Origin: Lingula anatina
Lineage: Eukaryota > Brachiopoda > Lingulata > Lingulida > Lingulidae
DNA: 64,000 nucleotides
Direction of reading: 5' to 3'
NCBI RefSeq assembly: GCF_001039355.2
Contig: NW_019775746.1
Location: 1,029,947 to 1,093,946, forward strand
The translations under genes were made by a program, and so were the position numbers. This document shows positions 1-11,203 of this stretch, in pieces. The stretch's first letter is position 1, and the number at the start of each line of letters is the position of its first letter. The notes under the pieces are model-generated. The model saw nothing but the letters and a program-made list of their open reading frames with translations. It was not told the DNA's origin and searched no databases.

Positions 1-181
1 ATTTGTACCATATTTGGACACAGTGCTGCGGTCTAAAATGAGCAATTTACACTACACCGTAAATAAAAAAATCAAATAAACATAAAGGTTAAATGTGTGG
101 ATACAAAGTTTAAACACGTTTCTAATCGCGCCACGTTTTTCTGTTCATAAGTAACTTGTTCTCACCCCTTTTGTATTCTAG

Positions 182-1047
182 TTGACATACCAGTACAACC
201 AGCAGGGTACGGACCAAATCAACAAACGCCAAAATATGGCATCCCATACACCAACAACCAAGGGCAGCACGGTTTAGTGGCAGCTCTGCCGGATGATACC
301 GGGCTAGCCAGTCAACCATCACCCCCTCTTATACTTTCTGGTGGCGCCGTCTACAGTGGGGATAAAAGCCCGGATGGTGTCGCCCACATAGGGGATAAAA
401 GCGGGGCAAACTATAAAGGAAACGGTGTTGGCGCCGTCTATGGTGACATTGAACAAGACAACGTGTACAATGGTGGCGATGGTGGCGCCGTCTACATTGG
501 GGACAGAGGTAACACCGCGAATACAAACCAGAGAGTTGATCCTGTCCAGTTTCCACAACATACCGGTGTCTCTTCTTCATCGTCTTTGGTAACCGCCTTG
601 GTTTCTGGCGGGAACACCAGGAACATTTTGTTTACTGGACCTTACGGACCCGTCGTTAACAACGTGCAGGTACCCAGCGGTAAAGGAGGTAACGTGTATA
701 CCGGGCCTAACGTTCAAGGTAATCAACACGGCCAGCAGGGTACTCATTCAGGCGGGAAATTGGTTGTGAATGACGTTCAACCAGGGTTGGTGGGCGGAGA
801 TGTTTACGTGAATGACGTTCAACCAGGTTTAGTGGGCGGGGGTGCTTACGTGCATGACGTTCAACCAGGGTTAGTGGGCGGGGATGCTTACGTGAATGAC
901 GTTCAACCAGGGTTAGTGGGCGGGGATGTATACGACGGTGCTGCCTCTGGTGGACATGGTCAGGGGCGCATGCCTGTTGTTGCCCATCCTCAGCGACAGC
1001 CAATGGATAGGAGTTATTACGGCGATGGGGTTGAAAATACCCGTTAG
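182..1047 (+). CDS. 3' terminal exon of an unrecognised Gly/Val/Asn-rich repeat protein (partial)
   Basis: The reading frame opens at a splice acceptor (TTCTAG ending at 181) and continues about 287 codons to TAG at 1045-1047; no in-frame ATG is needed because the 5' exons lie outside the window. The visible part begins with a Pro/Gln/Tyr-rich stretch (VDIPVQPAGYGPNQQ). It then carries several GGAVY-x-GD-type repeats at about 340-510 and four tandem 14-residue units (VNDVQPGLVGGDVY) at 766-933. The composition is Gly, Val, Asn and Asp rich with no Cys and no membrane span, as in secreted structural or matrix proteins, but no domain is recognised. Function is unknown. The exon structure is well supported by the long frame, the internal repeats in that frame and the acceptor; the matrix-protein idea is inference. 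Confidence 0.7.
766..933 (+). repeat. Four 42-bp coding tandem repeats
   Basis: There are four consecutive 42-bp units (766-807, 808-849, 850-891, 892-933), each encoding a variant of VNDVQPGLVGGDVY. Differences between units are mostly single substitutions (GGDVY, GGGAY, GGDAY; VND or VHD), so the repeats are recent and kept in frame. Confidence 0.9.
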
Positions 1048-3057
1048 ACCAGGATCTGGTGTGGGGTTCTCTGTAATTGAACCTGGGAATAGCGTTAATT
1101 GATAACTAAACGGTTCCTTGAATACTAATAAGCTGCACATTGTTTCTATTTAATATATTTCATTTTTTTAGTTTTTTTTTTTTTTTTTGTAATTTCTTGT
1201 ACGTAAATTCAGCGCATTCATCTTTATTTATAATAAACAAAAGTGAATGGTTCATCATATTTGCACTTCACCAATTTGATAAAAAAATAAAACCAGATGC
1301 TCATTCGTCACCGTCTAATTCTATATTTTTAACCTACGTTGTATCAATATTATTAGTCTTCAGCCAAACTGGGCTCTTTTGGAGTGATATGTCAGCAGTT
1401 CGGCAGCACTTGTGTAGACAGTCGCTCATCAAAGACAATACAATTTCGTACTTTAACAAAGCCAAATATTCATAATCTTTGAACAATTTAAATCAACGGA
1501 GAAATTTAGATATTTGTTTTTACTCGTAGGACACTATGTATGTATAGCCGTTTTAATAGTTTTTGTAAAGATATGTTTAGTTTCTCTCTTTCATTCTTTA
1601 ATTTGCAAACTTAAGGCGTATTTTTATTTAAATGAGAATCTTCCTACTAATTTCTTATTGCTTTTAAATAAAGAGTTTTTTTTGCAAAAAAAATTGTTAG
1701 CTCCGAGATATATTGCAAATTTTGCTATATTACTTACTTAAACTTTACTTATATAACTGAATGGATGCTATGCACGTGTTTACATTTACATGTCTCACAA
1801 CCAGTATACAAAGCATAAACTGTTGATACGTCTTCCATTAGTAGTGGGGAAGTCAATGCCCACCTCTTCAACTTTATGCGATGCTGAAACAGAGTGTTTT
1901 CCTTCGAGCAAAATCATATCACGAAACGAGAAACGGACTACCAGCAATGCGTAAATAATTGTTACAGTAAATACATTTTTTCTAAAGTGAGAAATGCTGT
2001 CTGATCCCATTTACTAGAAAATAAATATTGTTGAGCTGTTTCAACAGTTAAAAGTAAGAATTTCAGCTCTTATTTATTGTTTACGCCAATGTAATTCCTA
2101 TGATTCAAATGCAGCTAACTTTTATATATTCGCAGCAAGACAAAGTGCATTTTAATATCATTGTCTGTTCATCATAATTTCCTTTAAATATCTTGCTAGG
2201 CTTTGTTCACTTGATTCTCTGTTTGATCCAAGAGTTGTCACTCCTTGGAAATGCAATGTGCCAAAATGTCGTCGGTCTGTCGTCTGTGGCGTCGTTATGG
2301 CGACGCCTTCAGCTCTTTCAGAAATCTAACGGTTTCCTATAAAAAAAGTAAAGAAAAAATTAATATTTTAGTAAAATCTTTATATCTCCCAACACCACAA
2401 ACAAAATATGCGCAGAATATAAAGGGAATATATTACTGTGTAGTGACTAAAGGGTATATCGATTTAAGTTTGCAATCGGATTTTTTCACTCTTTTCATAC
2501 GGGTAGCAGTCTGTGTCACCAAAGGTAAGGCGAGATAAAAAGAGGGCCCCGCTGTCACCAAGCATGTCATATAAGGTGAACGATATACTAAGAGTAATGT
2601 GCATATGCAGAGACTTTGCTTACACTATTCGTTGTCCATGATCAAGCTACGTGTCTGTAATTTCTTTGTACTGTAGGTCACAATCTCATTTGCAAGACAA
2701 TCCACAGCTAAGAGAAACGGCTGACTGTGTCAAATAACGGGGCGTCAATCACCAGCGTTCCACTCCTGTTAACATTTATTTCTTTGTGAGCAGTCAGATT
2801 TACTGTCACACCCGCTTGCTGCAGGGGACCATACATTTCTTAACTATGGTTTAGTGGATCATTCGTCTCATCGTAACGGAACCTTCGACCTTTGAGTCAC
2901 ATTCAAGCTGTATCGATGTCTGTTTACTTATGAATAAAACACTATGCGGAAAAACAGTATGCATAAAGTTGAATGTTGAACAGACCTTGACACCGAGTAT
3001 ACTGGAAGTAAGCGATTACTCAACGGGCTAATTATTAATTCTTCCCAGAGTGCAGAA
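1048..3057. other. Intergenic, AT-rich, no gene seen
   Basis: This holds the 3' flank of the repeat protein, a T-tract near 1170-1188 and AT-rich sequence with only short frames. AATAAA-like signals occur near 1241, but none can be assigned with confidence. No repeat shared with the rest of the window was seen. Confidence 0.5.
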
Positions 3058-3899
3058 ATGTTCACTCGAATTGGTATCTTTGTGGGATTTGCACCATTTG
3101 TCCAAATTGCGAGGGGACTAGTGAACAAGTCTTTGAGATTAAAGAAAGTAAGTCACATTGTATCTTCTTGTACCCGATACTGACAAATAGTATATTCATC
3201 ATACACTGTAAAAATGTTATTAAAATCTCGTGTTTCTTTGGATATTTTGCGGTGGTATTTTAGTATGAATATATTGATATAGTTGTAAACCTTGCACCAC
3301 GAAATGGTAGATATGTGCACTGAAAACGGAAGATATGTCTTTTTGGGGTTAAAACATTATGTCCATTGTAAACCTTTGAAGGCAAGTGAGTTATTTCTAA
3401 TCTCATGTAGTTATTGAGTTCATACCGTTTCTTTTAGTTATTTTGAAATTACAAAAAAGCAAGAAACAGGTTTGTTTCAAATGCAAACCAAATACGTTTC
3501 AGATGCCAATAGACTACCCGCTGGTGACTGGTTCTAAGCACTGGAGACGTAAAATGCAAACTGCATTTAGGGGTTTAGATTCAAATTCCGACGGCCTACT
3601 TACTAGAGAAGATTACCTGATGAGTGCTCGACGCATGGCACAATATTTGGATCTTAATGGTAGCTATAACAAGGGCACGCTAGTAGTTTCAAGTAAACTG
3701 GTGAATATAGAGTATCAGAAGAAGGGTTCGATCCTTACTTTATCCTCCCTGGCCCCATTCCCAGCCTTCTGAAAATGCATATAATAAAATATTTTGACTG
3801 TTTAGTTTTATATACTGGTAGATAGAACTTGCCTTAGTGGTTATATATATATATGAGGTTACAGAGACTATGCAGGTCTCAATTGTATTAATTTCTCAC

Positions 3900-3968
<69 letters not shown>

Positions 3969-4482
3969 CTGAGGTTATAGAGAGGATGTGCGTCTAAACT
4001 TTATTCATTTCTCACTGAATAAAAATTTAAATGGGAACAATGAGAACATATGCTTTTTTATCCTAGATAAACAAGCCGAGGCTATTCTAAACCTGCGCCT
4101 GAACATCTGGAAGTCATTAATCATTCCGGGTTCTAAAAATGAAATGGATGGTGTATTGTCGGAGAAGGAATTCTGTAAGAATCGCATGGAGCGTTTTAAC
4201 AATCTGCACCTCCGTCAAGAGTTGTTTAATACCGTCATTTCTGTGGAATTCAGCACCATGGATACCAATGGCGACGGAGCTATATCAAACCAAGAATTTG
4301 CTGCATACTGCCACAGCGTCAACATCCCTACTGAATCTTCGAAGAAAATCTTCGGAATCCTGGACACCAACAAAGATGGGTTGATTTCCATCGAGGAGTT
4401 CGGTCAAGGTCACGCCGATTTCTGGCTGAGCGAAGACCCAAACAGTAAATACAATGAGTTTATTGGACCTTTAGTTGACTAG
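3058..4482 (+). CDS. Sarcoplasmic calcium-binding protein, array gene 1 (subfamily I)
   Basis: Exons are 3058-3147, 3503-3659 and 4067-4482 (90+157+416 nt, 220 aa), with donors GTAAGT and GTAGCT and acceptors TTTCAG and CCTAG. Exon B opens with ATG (MPIDYPLVTG) and holds EF-hand 1 (DSNSDGLLTRED). Exon C holds EF-hand 3 (DTNGDGAISNQE) and EF-hand 4 (DTNKDGLISIEE) and ends IGPLVD, the tail typical of invertebrate SCPs. The second EF-hand position has no canonical loop, as in the family. SCPs are cytosolic calcium/magnesium buffers of muscle and nerve. Exon A differs from all other copies: only 30 codons, more hydrophobic, with Arg/Lys but no acidic residue (starts MFTRIGIFVG, ends LRLKK like the others). 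Its use as first exon is inferred from the phase-0 donor and the shared LRLKK end. Intron 2 carries an (AT)n tract. Confidence 0.85.
3903..3967. repeat. (AT)n microsatellite in SCP gene 1 intron 2
   Basis: About 32 AT dinucleotides. The tract is flanked on both sides by a roughly 50-bp diverged direct repeat (GAGGTTACAGAGACTATG near 3855 and GAGGTTATAGAGAGGATG near 3971, each ending TTTCTCACTGAATA). Confidence 0.9.
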
Positions 4483-4497
4483 GGACGGTCAATACCA

Positions 4498-4655
4498 GGA
4501 CCCAGTTTCACAAAAAAATTTAAGTCAGTCACCTGGCTTAGTTGACTAGGATTTCCATGAGAGTGATGCTACACTGCTCCTGATAGGGTAAAACCCATGT
4601 GCCCATGTGACCATTTACCTTGGTAATTAAGTTCTTTTTTTGTGAAACCGGGGCC
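4498..4655. mobile_element. Short MITE with inverted ends (GGACCCAGTTTCACAAAA)
   Basis: The left end GGACCCAGTTTCACAAAA matches the reverse complement of the right end TTTTGTGAAACCGGGGCC over about 20 bp with few mismatches. The interior has no coding capacity. A related copy lies at about 31822-31945 in another SCP gene. The element begins 16 bp after the stop of SCP gene 1, so it probably sits in the 3' UTR or just beyond. Confidence 0.65.
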
Positions 4656-6746
4656 TGCTGTGACAGCCTGGCAGTTTCCTTGAACAGTGCGCGTTAGACC
4701 TTTATTCAGCAAAATTATAGTTTTCTGGAAACCCGATAAATTTGTCACTATTCACTACGGCAATCCCAGCCAAAGCTGTTGCGAAAGTTGCAAACTACAA
4801 ATGTTTAAAGCCGTTTTGGGGCTTAGATATTCTACTTTCTTCCGCTCTGAGTGAAATTCGCCAGTGTTTACTACGAAAGTATTTCATAATCTAGAAACCA
4901 AATGCTTCAAACAAGTTGCTGGATTGTATGTCTATGGTTTCAGATTATTATGATGCATCTTGGTGACATAGGGGAAAGTGCTGAAATGTGCAGAGAAATT
5001 AGTTCTGCAATTTTAAAGTCTTTCGTGCCTTCAGTATGCCATCGGGAAATCAATGTTGCTATGGCACAGTCAACGGGCCCTGGATTCCAGATGGTTGTTG
5101 TTTTGCTGCCTTTACTTCTGCAATTATCGTCTTTTAGCAGGGTGACGGATTTAGCCTTTCCGAAATACCTGTACATGTAGGCCAAAATGTCCAGACCTTT
5201 GTGACAGCGATGTTATCTCTATTCTTCTGTCCACCACATGTCAAACTTTTCATTATGCATTGTCAAGACACTAACGTATGTTTTTTGTATGATTTTTGTT
5301 TCAAACTAAATATCAATTGTGTATGTTCAATATGAACTGCTGAATGCTCTGAGTCAAGAAAACCGATTACGGGATTTGATGAACTAATAAGTAAAATTAA
5401 GAGGCTTTTCTTTCCCAAACAATTGAAATCAATAGAAAGTCAATCACCACTAAATGTAAATTGTAAAACTTCATGCAAAAATGTCTTCAATGCCTTTTTA
5501 AAAGATAAGAAGAGTTTATATATGTAAATATGACGGAGCTTAGTTGTAAAAAGCAGAATGATCACAAAAAAATTAAAAAATATTGTGTTCTCTTTTTGGC
5601 AACCAGTGAAGTTGTTGAAGATAAATGTGAGGTGACTATAACCGGATGTGGGTAAAAGGGTACTATTCCCCTCGCAGATTGAATAAATGGTATATTCCCA
5701 GAGAAAATACGATTTAAAGTGAATATATCTGACAGCTGGGAAGATTAGTAATTGTATTTCCTACTACCCTGAGCAGTTTGAAGGTACACTTACTAGGAAT
5801 TTCCTGGTTTACTCCAGCAGTTCTTGCAGATCTAAAAGTGTTAAGAACAATGTAAGAAATAGTCAGTATTTGGTAGTATTTAGAATTATCCCGCTGTTAA
5901 ACCACTTAAACTAGAATACTAGATTTTAATGTCTCATCAACGTTCAGCGCCATGCATACTGTTTGTATTTTAAAGTAATGTCATTCAATAGCAGACAGAC
6001 AGTTTAAATGCAAATGGCAGTGAACTTTTGAAACAGACGTGTCTCTTCGCCATGTATTTTCTTGCAAATGAGATGGTAACCTACACTACAGAGAATTATT
6101 TAACACGTCGACCATGGACAACATATGGTGTAAACAGACTCTCTCCCTGTGTACATTATTATCAAATATCTTTCATCTTATGTTACCTGCTATGGCAACA
6201 GCGGGTCACTCTTTCTTTTATTTTTTATCTCGTATAGCATCTGGTGTCATTGTTCAGACCGTGTGTGACACTCTCTGAGTAGGGCATTAGTTATATCCTG
6301 ATCCGAAATTCTAAAAATGATATGCCCGTCGAGTGGTGTTCCGATAACAAACTAAAATCAACATAGCCACTAAACTAAAGAAACTTGCGAAACTCATGGG
6401 CGTACTTTGTTTGCCGAATATATACTTCTTCTGTTATCTTTGCAGAAAACTGTGACATCTAAATAGTACTGTATGTAACGTTAGTTAGTGACAGCATGCA
6501 GCGAATAAGAGCGGGGAGTGTTTTGTAGTGTCACTTTAGTTGATTGACACGACCTTATTGTACTTAAGCGAAGAATGTAATGTAGACGGGGAGAACGATG
6601 TAAGAGGTTGAACGGAGAGGAATAAACTGTTGATAGCGTAGTTAGAAGAGATAATAAAGAATATGGGAAAACATGGAATTGTTTAGTTATTACCTCGCGC
6701 CACCAAGACAAAGTCAGTAACGTCGTCACATGTACGAATTAAGACT
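4656..6746. other. Intergenic, no gene seen
   Basis: Only short frames in both directions and no recognisable protein. The stretch 6480-6740 has an LTR-like look (short inverted TGT/ACA-type ends, an AATAAA-like word near 6623), but no partner LTR or coding part was found. Confidence 0.4.
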
Positions 6747-6749
6747 CAA

Positions 6750-8805
6750 ATGACTAGTAGACGACAGAATGGAAGGTTGCAAAACCACCAATCAACCGAA
6801 CAAAACAAAGCACATATTTAGAGATAACTATGATTAACAAAATTTTGTCTTTCTGTGAAAATACAAACGTAAGCTGAATTTAAATCAGAAAAAAATGTAT
6901 CGACGTGATCAAAACACCTTGAAATTGCTCGCAAACAGCTCTACACTGATATCTATTTTCTCGCGAACTTGTTTCATTTGTTCATGCCGTGTCATGCTAA
7001 CATAAGCTCTATGGAGGTCTGGTCAGAAAATACGTTGACAAACGAGCATGCATTTCATTTTTTTGCGAGTAAAAATGTCATAATGTCAAAATGTCAAAAT
7101 GTCGAATGTCAAAAATTCCAAATGTCCCTAAGTTATTACTTTTGGGTCCGTTAACTTCATATTCCTTGTCAGTCACCTTTCCACAAACAATAACGCGCAT
7201 ATACACGGTTAAACTATTTTTTGTGGAAATGGTTGGAAAAGATAACAGGAGCACCTTATAGACTATCACGCGAACTGAAACATTATAAACATGTTTTGAT
7301 GATCGTTTCTTGGTGTCAAGAGATAAAACCGCATTTTGTATTGTAAAACTTTAGCTAACACACTGCGGTTGACCTCATACATATTCTCTTAATCAGCCAT
7401 ACACACACTGAGAAATACGTGACAACATTCATAGAAAAATCTGAGACCTTCAACCGAGTAATACGAAAGCTCATACATTAAAAGGATTAAAGCAGCAATA
7501 ACATAAAAGATATCCTTTTTATGTGTCACATAACTTAAGCAGAATTTATATCACAAAAAAACGTAAGCCTTGAAATTATAAGAAACAGGTCTGCACTTAT
7601 ATTCAATATTTGATTTATTCGCTCAGTGCCATATCATACTGTAATGTCTAGATATAGAGGCACATAACCCATTACATCACTCAAATTGAAACATTATATA
7701 TAAACAGGTTTTGTAATCGTTTTTCGGCGGCTAGAAATAAGACTGCATTTAATATTGAAAACCTTTGAGCTAACACATTTCATATACATGTTATACTTGT
7801 ATTTTTATTAAAATTGATAAATAGGGGTTAGTATGGAACGCATTTTTAATTTTTACATTTGCCGTAATTTTGTCTGCGCTGTCACGTGATTGACGTGTGT
7901 CAATATAGCTTCACCATAAAGCCTATTGTTACCGTATGTTTTCTTTGAAATCGACTTTGTTTGTATTTAACTCTTATTCATTTTTAGTGGTTATTAAATC
8001 ATTGTTATATTCAGTCAACCAAAGGACCGAGGAACTCATTGTATTTGCTGTTTGGGTCTTCCCCCAGCCAAAAATCGAGATGCCCCTCACCGAACTCTTT
8101 AACGGAGATGTAGCCATTTTTGTTGGTGTCCATGACATCGAAGATCTTCTTCGAGTGCTCCGTGGGGATGTTTAAGCTATGGAAATAAGCAGCGTGTTCC
8201 TTGGGAGAAATCTTTCCATCACCATCTGTATCCATGGTGTTGAATTCCACGGGAATGACTCGAGAGAACAGCTCTTGTCGGGCTTTCATGTCGTTGAAGG
8301 CCAGGATACGATTCTGTATAAACGCATCGAATGATACCTCTTCGGCCATTTCACCTTTTGGGTTCTTTTCGATCGCTGTCTTACAGATATGTAAGCGAAG
8401 TTTTACAATAGCTTCAGTTTGGTCCTCTGAAAAAGTAAAGGATTATTTTTGAAAAAGAGAGAGAGAGAGAGAATGAAACATTTGGCATTTATGGCGCCTT
8501 AATTGGCGACAATTTATTCTTTTAAACTAAAGAGAATATAACAATAGAATTGGAATTCAAAGTTGCAATTTTATGAAAAACTACCATTTAGACCCAGATA
8601 TTGTGCTGCGCGCTTCCCACTCAAAATCATGTCTTCGCTGGAAAGACGTCCATCATTGTTAGAATCTAAGGCCCTGAATACGGTGCGCATTTTGCGTGTC
8701 CAGTGTTCCGAGCCGGTTAGCGGTGGATACTCAACGGGCATCTGAAATACGTTTATTTGTACAAAATTTGACTTAATTCGAATATGGAAACTTATTATTT
8801 TTAAA
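6750..8805. repeat. Segmental duplication, copy 1 (partner 12485-14560)
   Basis: This about 2.06-kb block matches 12485-14560 in the same orientation, from GACGACAGAA.GGTTGCAAAACC through exons C and B of an SCP gene to about 60 bp beyond exon B. The distance from the left edge to exon C is nearly equal (about 1254 and 1256 bp), so few indels have accumulated. It created SCP genes 2 and 4. Confidence 0.85.
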
Positions 8806-9376
8806 ATTGAAAATAAATGTTCTTTACAGCAACCTGTCTTGTCTTGTCTTGTCTTGTCAGTCTACTGAAACAAGTCACGTGATTTGAAAGAACATTCTGG
8901 ATTATGCACTGAGATATGTTAAATGATCGACGCCCTTCAGTAATGTTCCTTTGACCAACATTCTTTCTACACTGTCATTTTCTTCTTTGATTCCTGGTAG
9001 CAACATAGTTTTCTCAGCATTCATATTCAAACCATACGCCTCATTCCTTTTTTTTTTCGATGCTTCAGTATACTGTTTCAGACTTTAGATTACACGGTTA
9101 ATAAATCCCTGGTTTAATATGAAAATTATAGATATGCATTTTTTAAAAATAATAACATACTAGTACCTTTTTTAATCCCAAAGGTCGGTTCACCACCTCT
9201 CGCTTGGGTTGGGAAAATCTCTGCGATCCCAGGCCAAGACCATTGCGGGTAATCCATGTTTGTGAAGAGTAAATAACCTGCAATCTCCTCACTGGTTGGA
9301 AACGTATTGTTAATCTGCTTTCTGTTGGTTGTAAGACTCTGGCTATTCCTCGGAAAGCTATGATAATCCTAGACAT
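8011..9376 (-). CDS. Sarcoplasmic calcium-binding protein, array gene 2 (subfamily I)
   Basis: On the minus strand the exons are 9376-9167, 8741-8585 and 8426-8011 (210+157+416 nt, 260 aa). Exon A is a 70-codon Arg-rich leader beginning MSRIIIAFRGIARVLQ and ending LGLKK; its composition (many Arg, Ser and hydrophobic residues, few acidic) resembles a mitochondrial presequence, which is inference. Exon B starts MPVEYPPLTG with EF-hand 1 loop DSNNDGRLSSED. Exon C has EF-hand 3 (DTDGDGKISPKE), EF-hand 4 (DTNKNGYISVKE) and ends LGPLVD. The Trp conserved in the other copies near the start of exon C (LHIWK) is Cys here (LHICK). Exons B and C are nearly identical to gene 4 at 13761. Exon A and intron 1 instead match subfamily II gene 11 at 36843, including a LINE fragment, so this gene looks chimeric. 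An in-frame upstream ATG at 9421 could also start the protein. Confidence 0.85.
8842..9098 (-). mobile_element. LINE reverse-transcriptase remnant in SCP gene 2 intron 1
   Basis: On the minus strand this matches the fragment at 37159-37535 (words such as GGAATGAGGCGTATG, ATCAAAGAAGAAAATGACAG and GGGCGTCGATCATTTAAC), but the central part coding for the RT C-terminus is deleted. It shares the flanking CAAACCACGTGACTTG-type sequence and a TTGTC repeat, so the two fragments descend from one insertion that predates the duplication of exon A plus intron 1. Confidence 0.7.
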
Positions 9377-9460
9377 GGTGTTTGTGGAGAAATGAGACGT
9401 GCTAGAGAATTTAAAATGCACAGGGTTCTATCCACCCCAATGAAACCCGGGATTTTCCTC
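9377..9460 (-). promoter_or_regulatory. Conserved upstream block of exon A, SCP gene 2
   Basis: Read on the minus strand, this is nearly identical to 36760-36842 and related to the blocks before the other exons A: a GGGTTTCATT-type word, then TTTTAAATTCTCTAGCACGTCT about 30-50 bp before ATG. Probable core promoter with a very short 5' UTR (inference from conservation). Confidence 0.5.
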
Positions 9461-9476
9461 TATGTAAATGTTGAGG

Positions 9477-9715
9477 CTATCATGGGGACCATTCCCACAG
9501 ATATTTGGATCGATCCACCTCCCTGGGGAGTCTCACTAAATTGCTATCAACGTAACCGGCTTAAATGTCTGCCACGCCTAGTAAAGCTGTTAGGGGGTAA
9601 TTAGCTGATTCGGTAGGCGTGACAAACATTTAATCCTCTTGAGCTGATAGCAATTTAGTGTGAACCCCAAGGGAGTTAGGTCGATCCAGGTGGGTCGATC
9701 TAAGTATGGGAACCC
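9477..9715. mobile_element. Foldback element, family F (copy 1)
   Basis: An imperfect palindrome of about 240 bp: the left arm has GATCGATCCACCTCCCTGGG then TCTCACTAAATTGC, and the right arm has its counterpart GCAATTTAGTGTGAACCCC then GGTCGATC. There is no coding capacity. Related copies are at 10422, 23397, 47271, 53213 and 53440. It is inserted just upstream of the SCP gene 2 promoter block. Confidence 0.75.
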
Positions 9716-10248
9716 AGTCATAAAAGTTACTAGACTGAAAAAAATTTAAAGTAACTAAATGAGGGGAGGGCTGAACAACCTTAGCACCTTGCCTTCACTG
9801 TAAATGGAATAGAACTTTTTAAGAGTAAGATGATCCGAAACATAGTGAACAGAAGTGTCCTAAAGATTTGAAAACATAATCTCTTTTCAAATGAAAACCA
9901 AAGTCAAGCTTCATTTAAAATCTAACAGTGGCTTGAACGTGATATGTCTGGAAAGATTATTGAAACATGTGTTAGGGATTAGTTATCATAGCGTATCACT
10001 TTATATTATACTTTCTGCGTGACTGGAATAATGCCTTATCAGCTCACTGGGGTCATTTTTATCAATTTTATCAATTTCGTCCGAGGTGAGAACAAACATT
10101 GCATGTGAATAAATAAATAAACTAGCAAAATTACGAAAAAACTAATGCACACATGTACATGCTGATAAGAGAAGTTTTACTGAAAGTTGCTTTATCTACG
10201 AATACGTAATCTACAAATACGTTTATTCCAGGTATTGTTAACGATAAA

Positions 10249-10886
10249 TCTCTACCAGGGCCGCAGGTATTGTGGACATTTTTTGCTGAGGCGACCCTGT
10301 TACGTTTGACCATGTGGAAACAATTAACTCTGCCCGCGCGCAAAAGGCTTTGTACTCGCTCTGCAGGAGCTTCGCTTCGCGTCGATGTGATAACTGCTCG
10401 TTACGCAACCTGTCTAAGGCTCTATTCCCATAGATTTTAGATCGATCTATCCCCGCGGGGAGTCTCACTAGATTACTTTCAGATAATCCGACTTAAATGT
10501 CCGTCCCGCCTACTACAAGCTGTAAGGGGATAATTAACTTTCGTGTCGGCCCTGCTGACGGCTATTTAGCGTGAACCCCCAGGGAGTTAGGTGGATCTAA
10601 AGTAGGTCGATCTAATCTATGGAAATAGTGTGTAAGGCTTCGCTGTCTGCTGAAACTAGCCACGTGATTAAAGTCAGAGCAATTACCCGTCTTGATTGCT
10701 GTTATGCGTACTTAGATTGGACCTGCCTATTGGCAGTGCCTGAGCAGTTATGCAAACAATTACCAGCCATGTAATCAACCTTGAGATTCTATTACAGGGT
10801 GACATCAGACTAAAATGGCTGTCAATTTACCGAGAGACATATCTGTGAATATCTGTGAAAAATCTATCTGTGGCCCTGGTAGAGGG
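10249..10886. mobile_element. Non-autonomous element with CTCTACCAGGGCC ends, carrying a nested foldback element
   Basis: The left end TCTCTACCAGGGCCGCAG is the inverse of the right end CTGTGGCCCTGGTAGAGG. A foldback family F copy sits inside at about 10422-10627. A short relative with the same ends is at 26160-26288, and part of the interior (GGTCGCCTCA, GCAGAGCG words, inverted) is found at 37690-37860. No transposase frame is visible. Confidence 0.6.
10422..10627. mobile_element. Foldback element, family F (copy 2, nested)
   Basis: Ends CTATTCCCATAG and CTATGGAAATAG; arms GATCGATCTATCCCCGCGGG and CCCCCAGGGAGTTAGGTGGA. It is almost identical to the copies at 47271 and 53440, which marks recent activity or recent duplication. 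The direct word TAAGGCT on both sides may be the target duplication. Confidence 0.8.
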
Positions 10887-11203
10887 TAACTGCTGCCCAG
10901 GTATCAAGCGTCTTCTTAAAATTCGCCCAGCTCTTTCGCCTGAAAAGAACGAAATATCTTAAAATAAACCCCGGGCTCACGCACGGGACCTGCCGATATT
11001 TCGTCAATATTAGTGGTGGTATAATTAGAATTCAAAAGTTGCACAAGGCATGACAGAATGGAGGGGCAGAAAAGAGAGAGAGAGTGTGTGAGAATGTCGA
11101 ACAAAAGGCATAGGATCGACTAGTACGCACAAGTATATCGTGTTGAGCAGCTGAAGCAATGCTCAAACATCAAGTTAATGCAAAAAAATCTAATTGTATT
11201 CTC

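Noticed and set aside
3715-3740. GGGTTCGATCC, a tRNA B-box-like word in SCP gene 1 intron 2
   Set aside because: No A-box or cloverleaf around it, and related intron sequence in gene 7 lacks it.
4005-4384. Frames on both strands overlapping SCP exon C (for example 4005-4202 minus, 4139-4384 plus)
   Set aside because: Shadows of the exon C reading frame; no independent features.
6480-6740. Possible solo LTR
   Set aside because: Only a general resemblance (AATAAA-like word, TGT/ACA-type ends); no second LTR, primer-binding site or target duplication could be shown.
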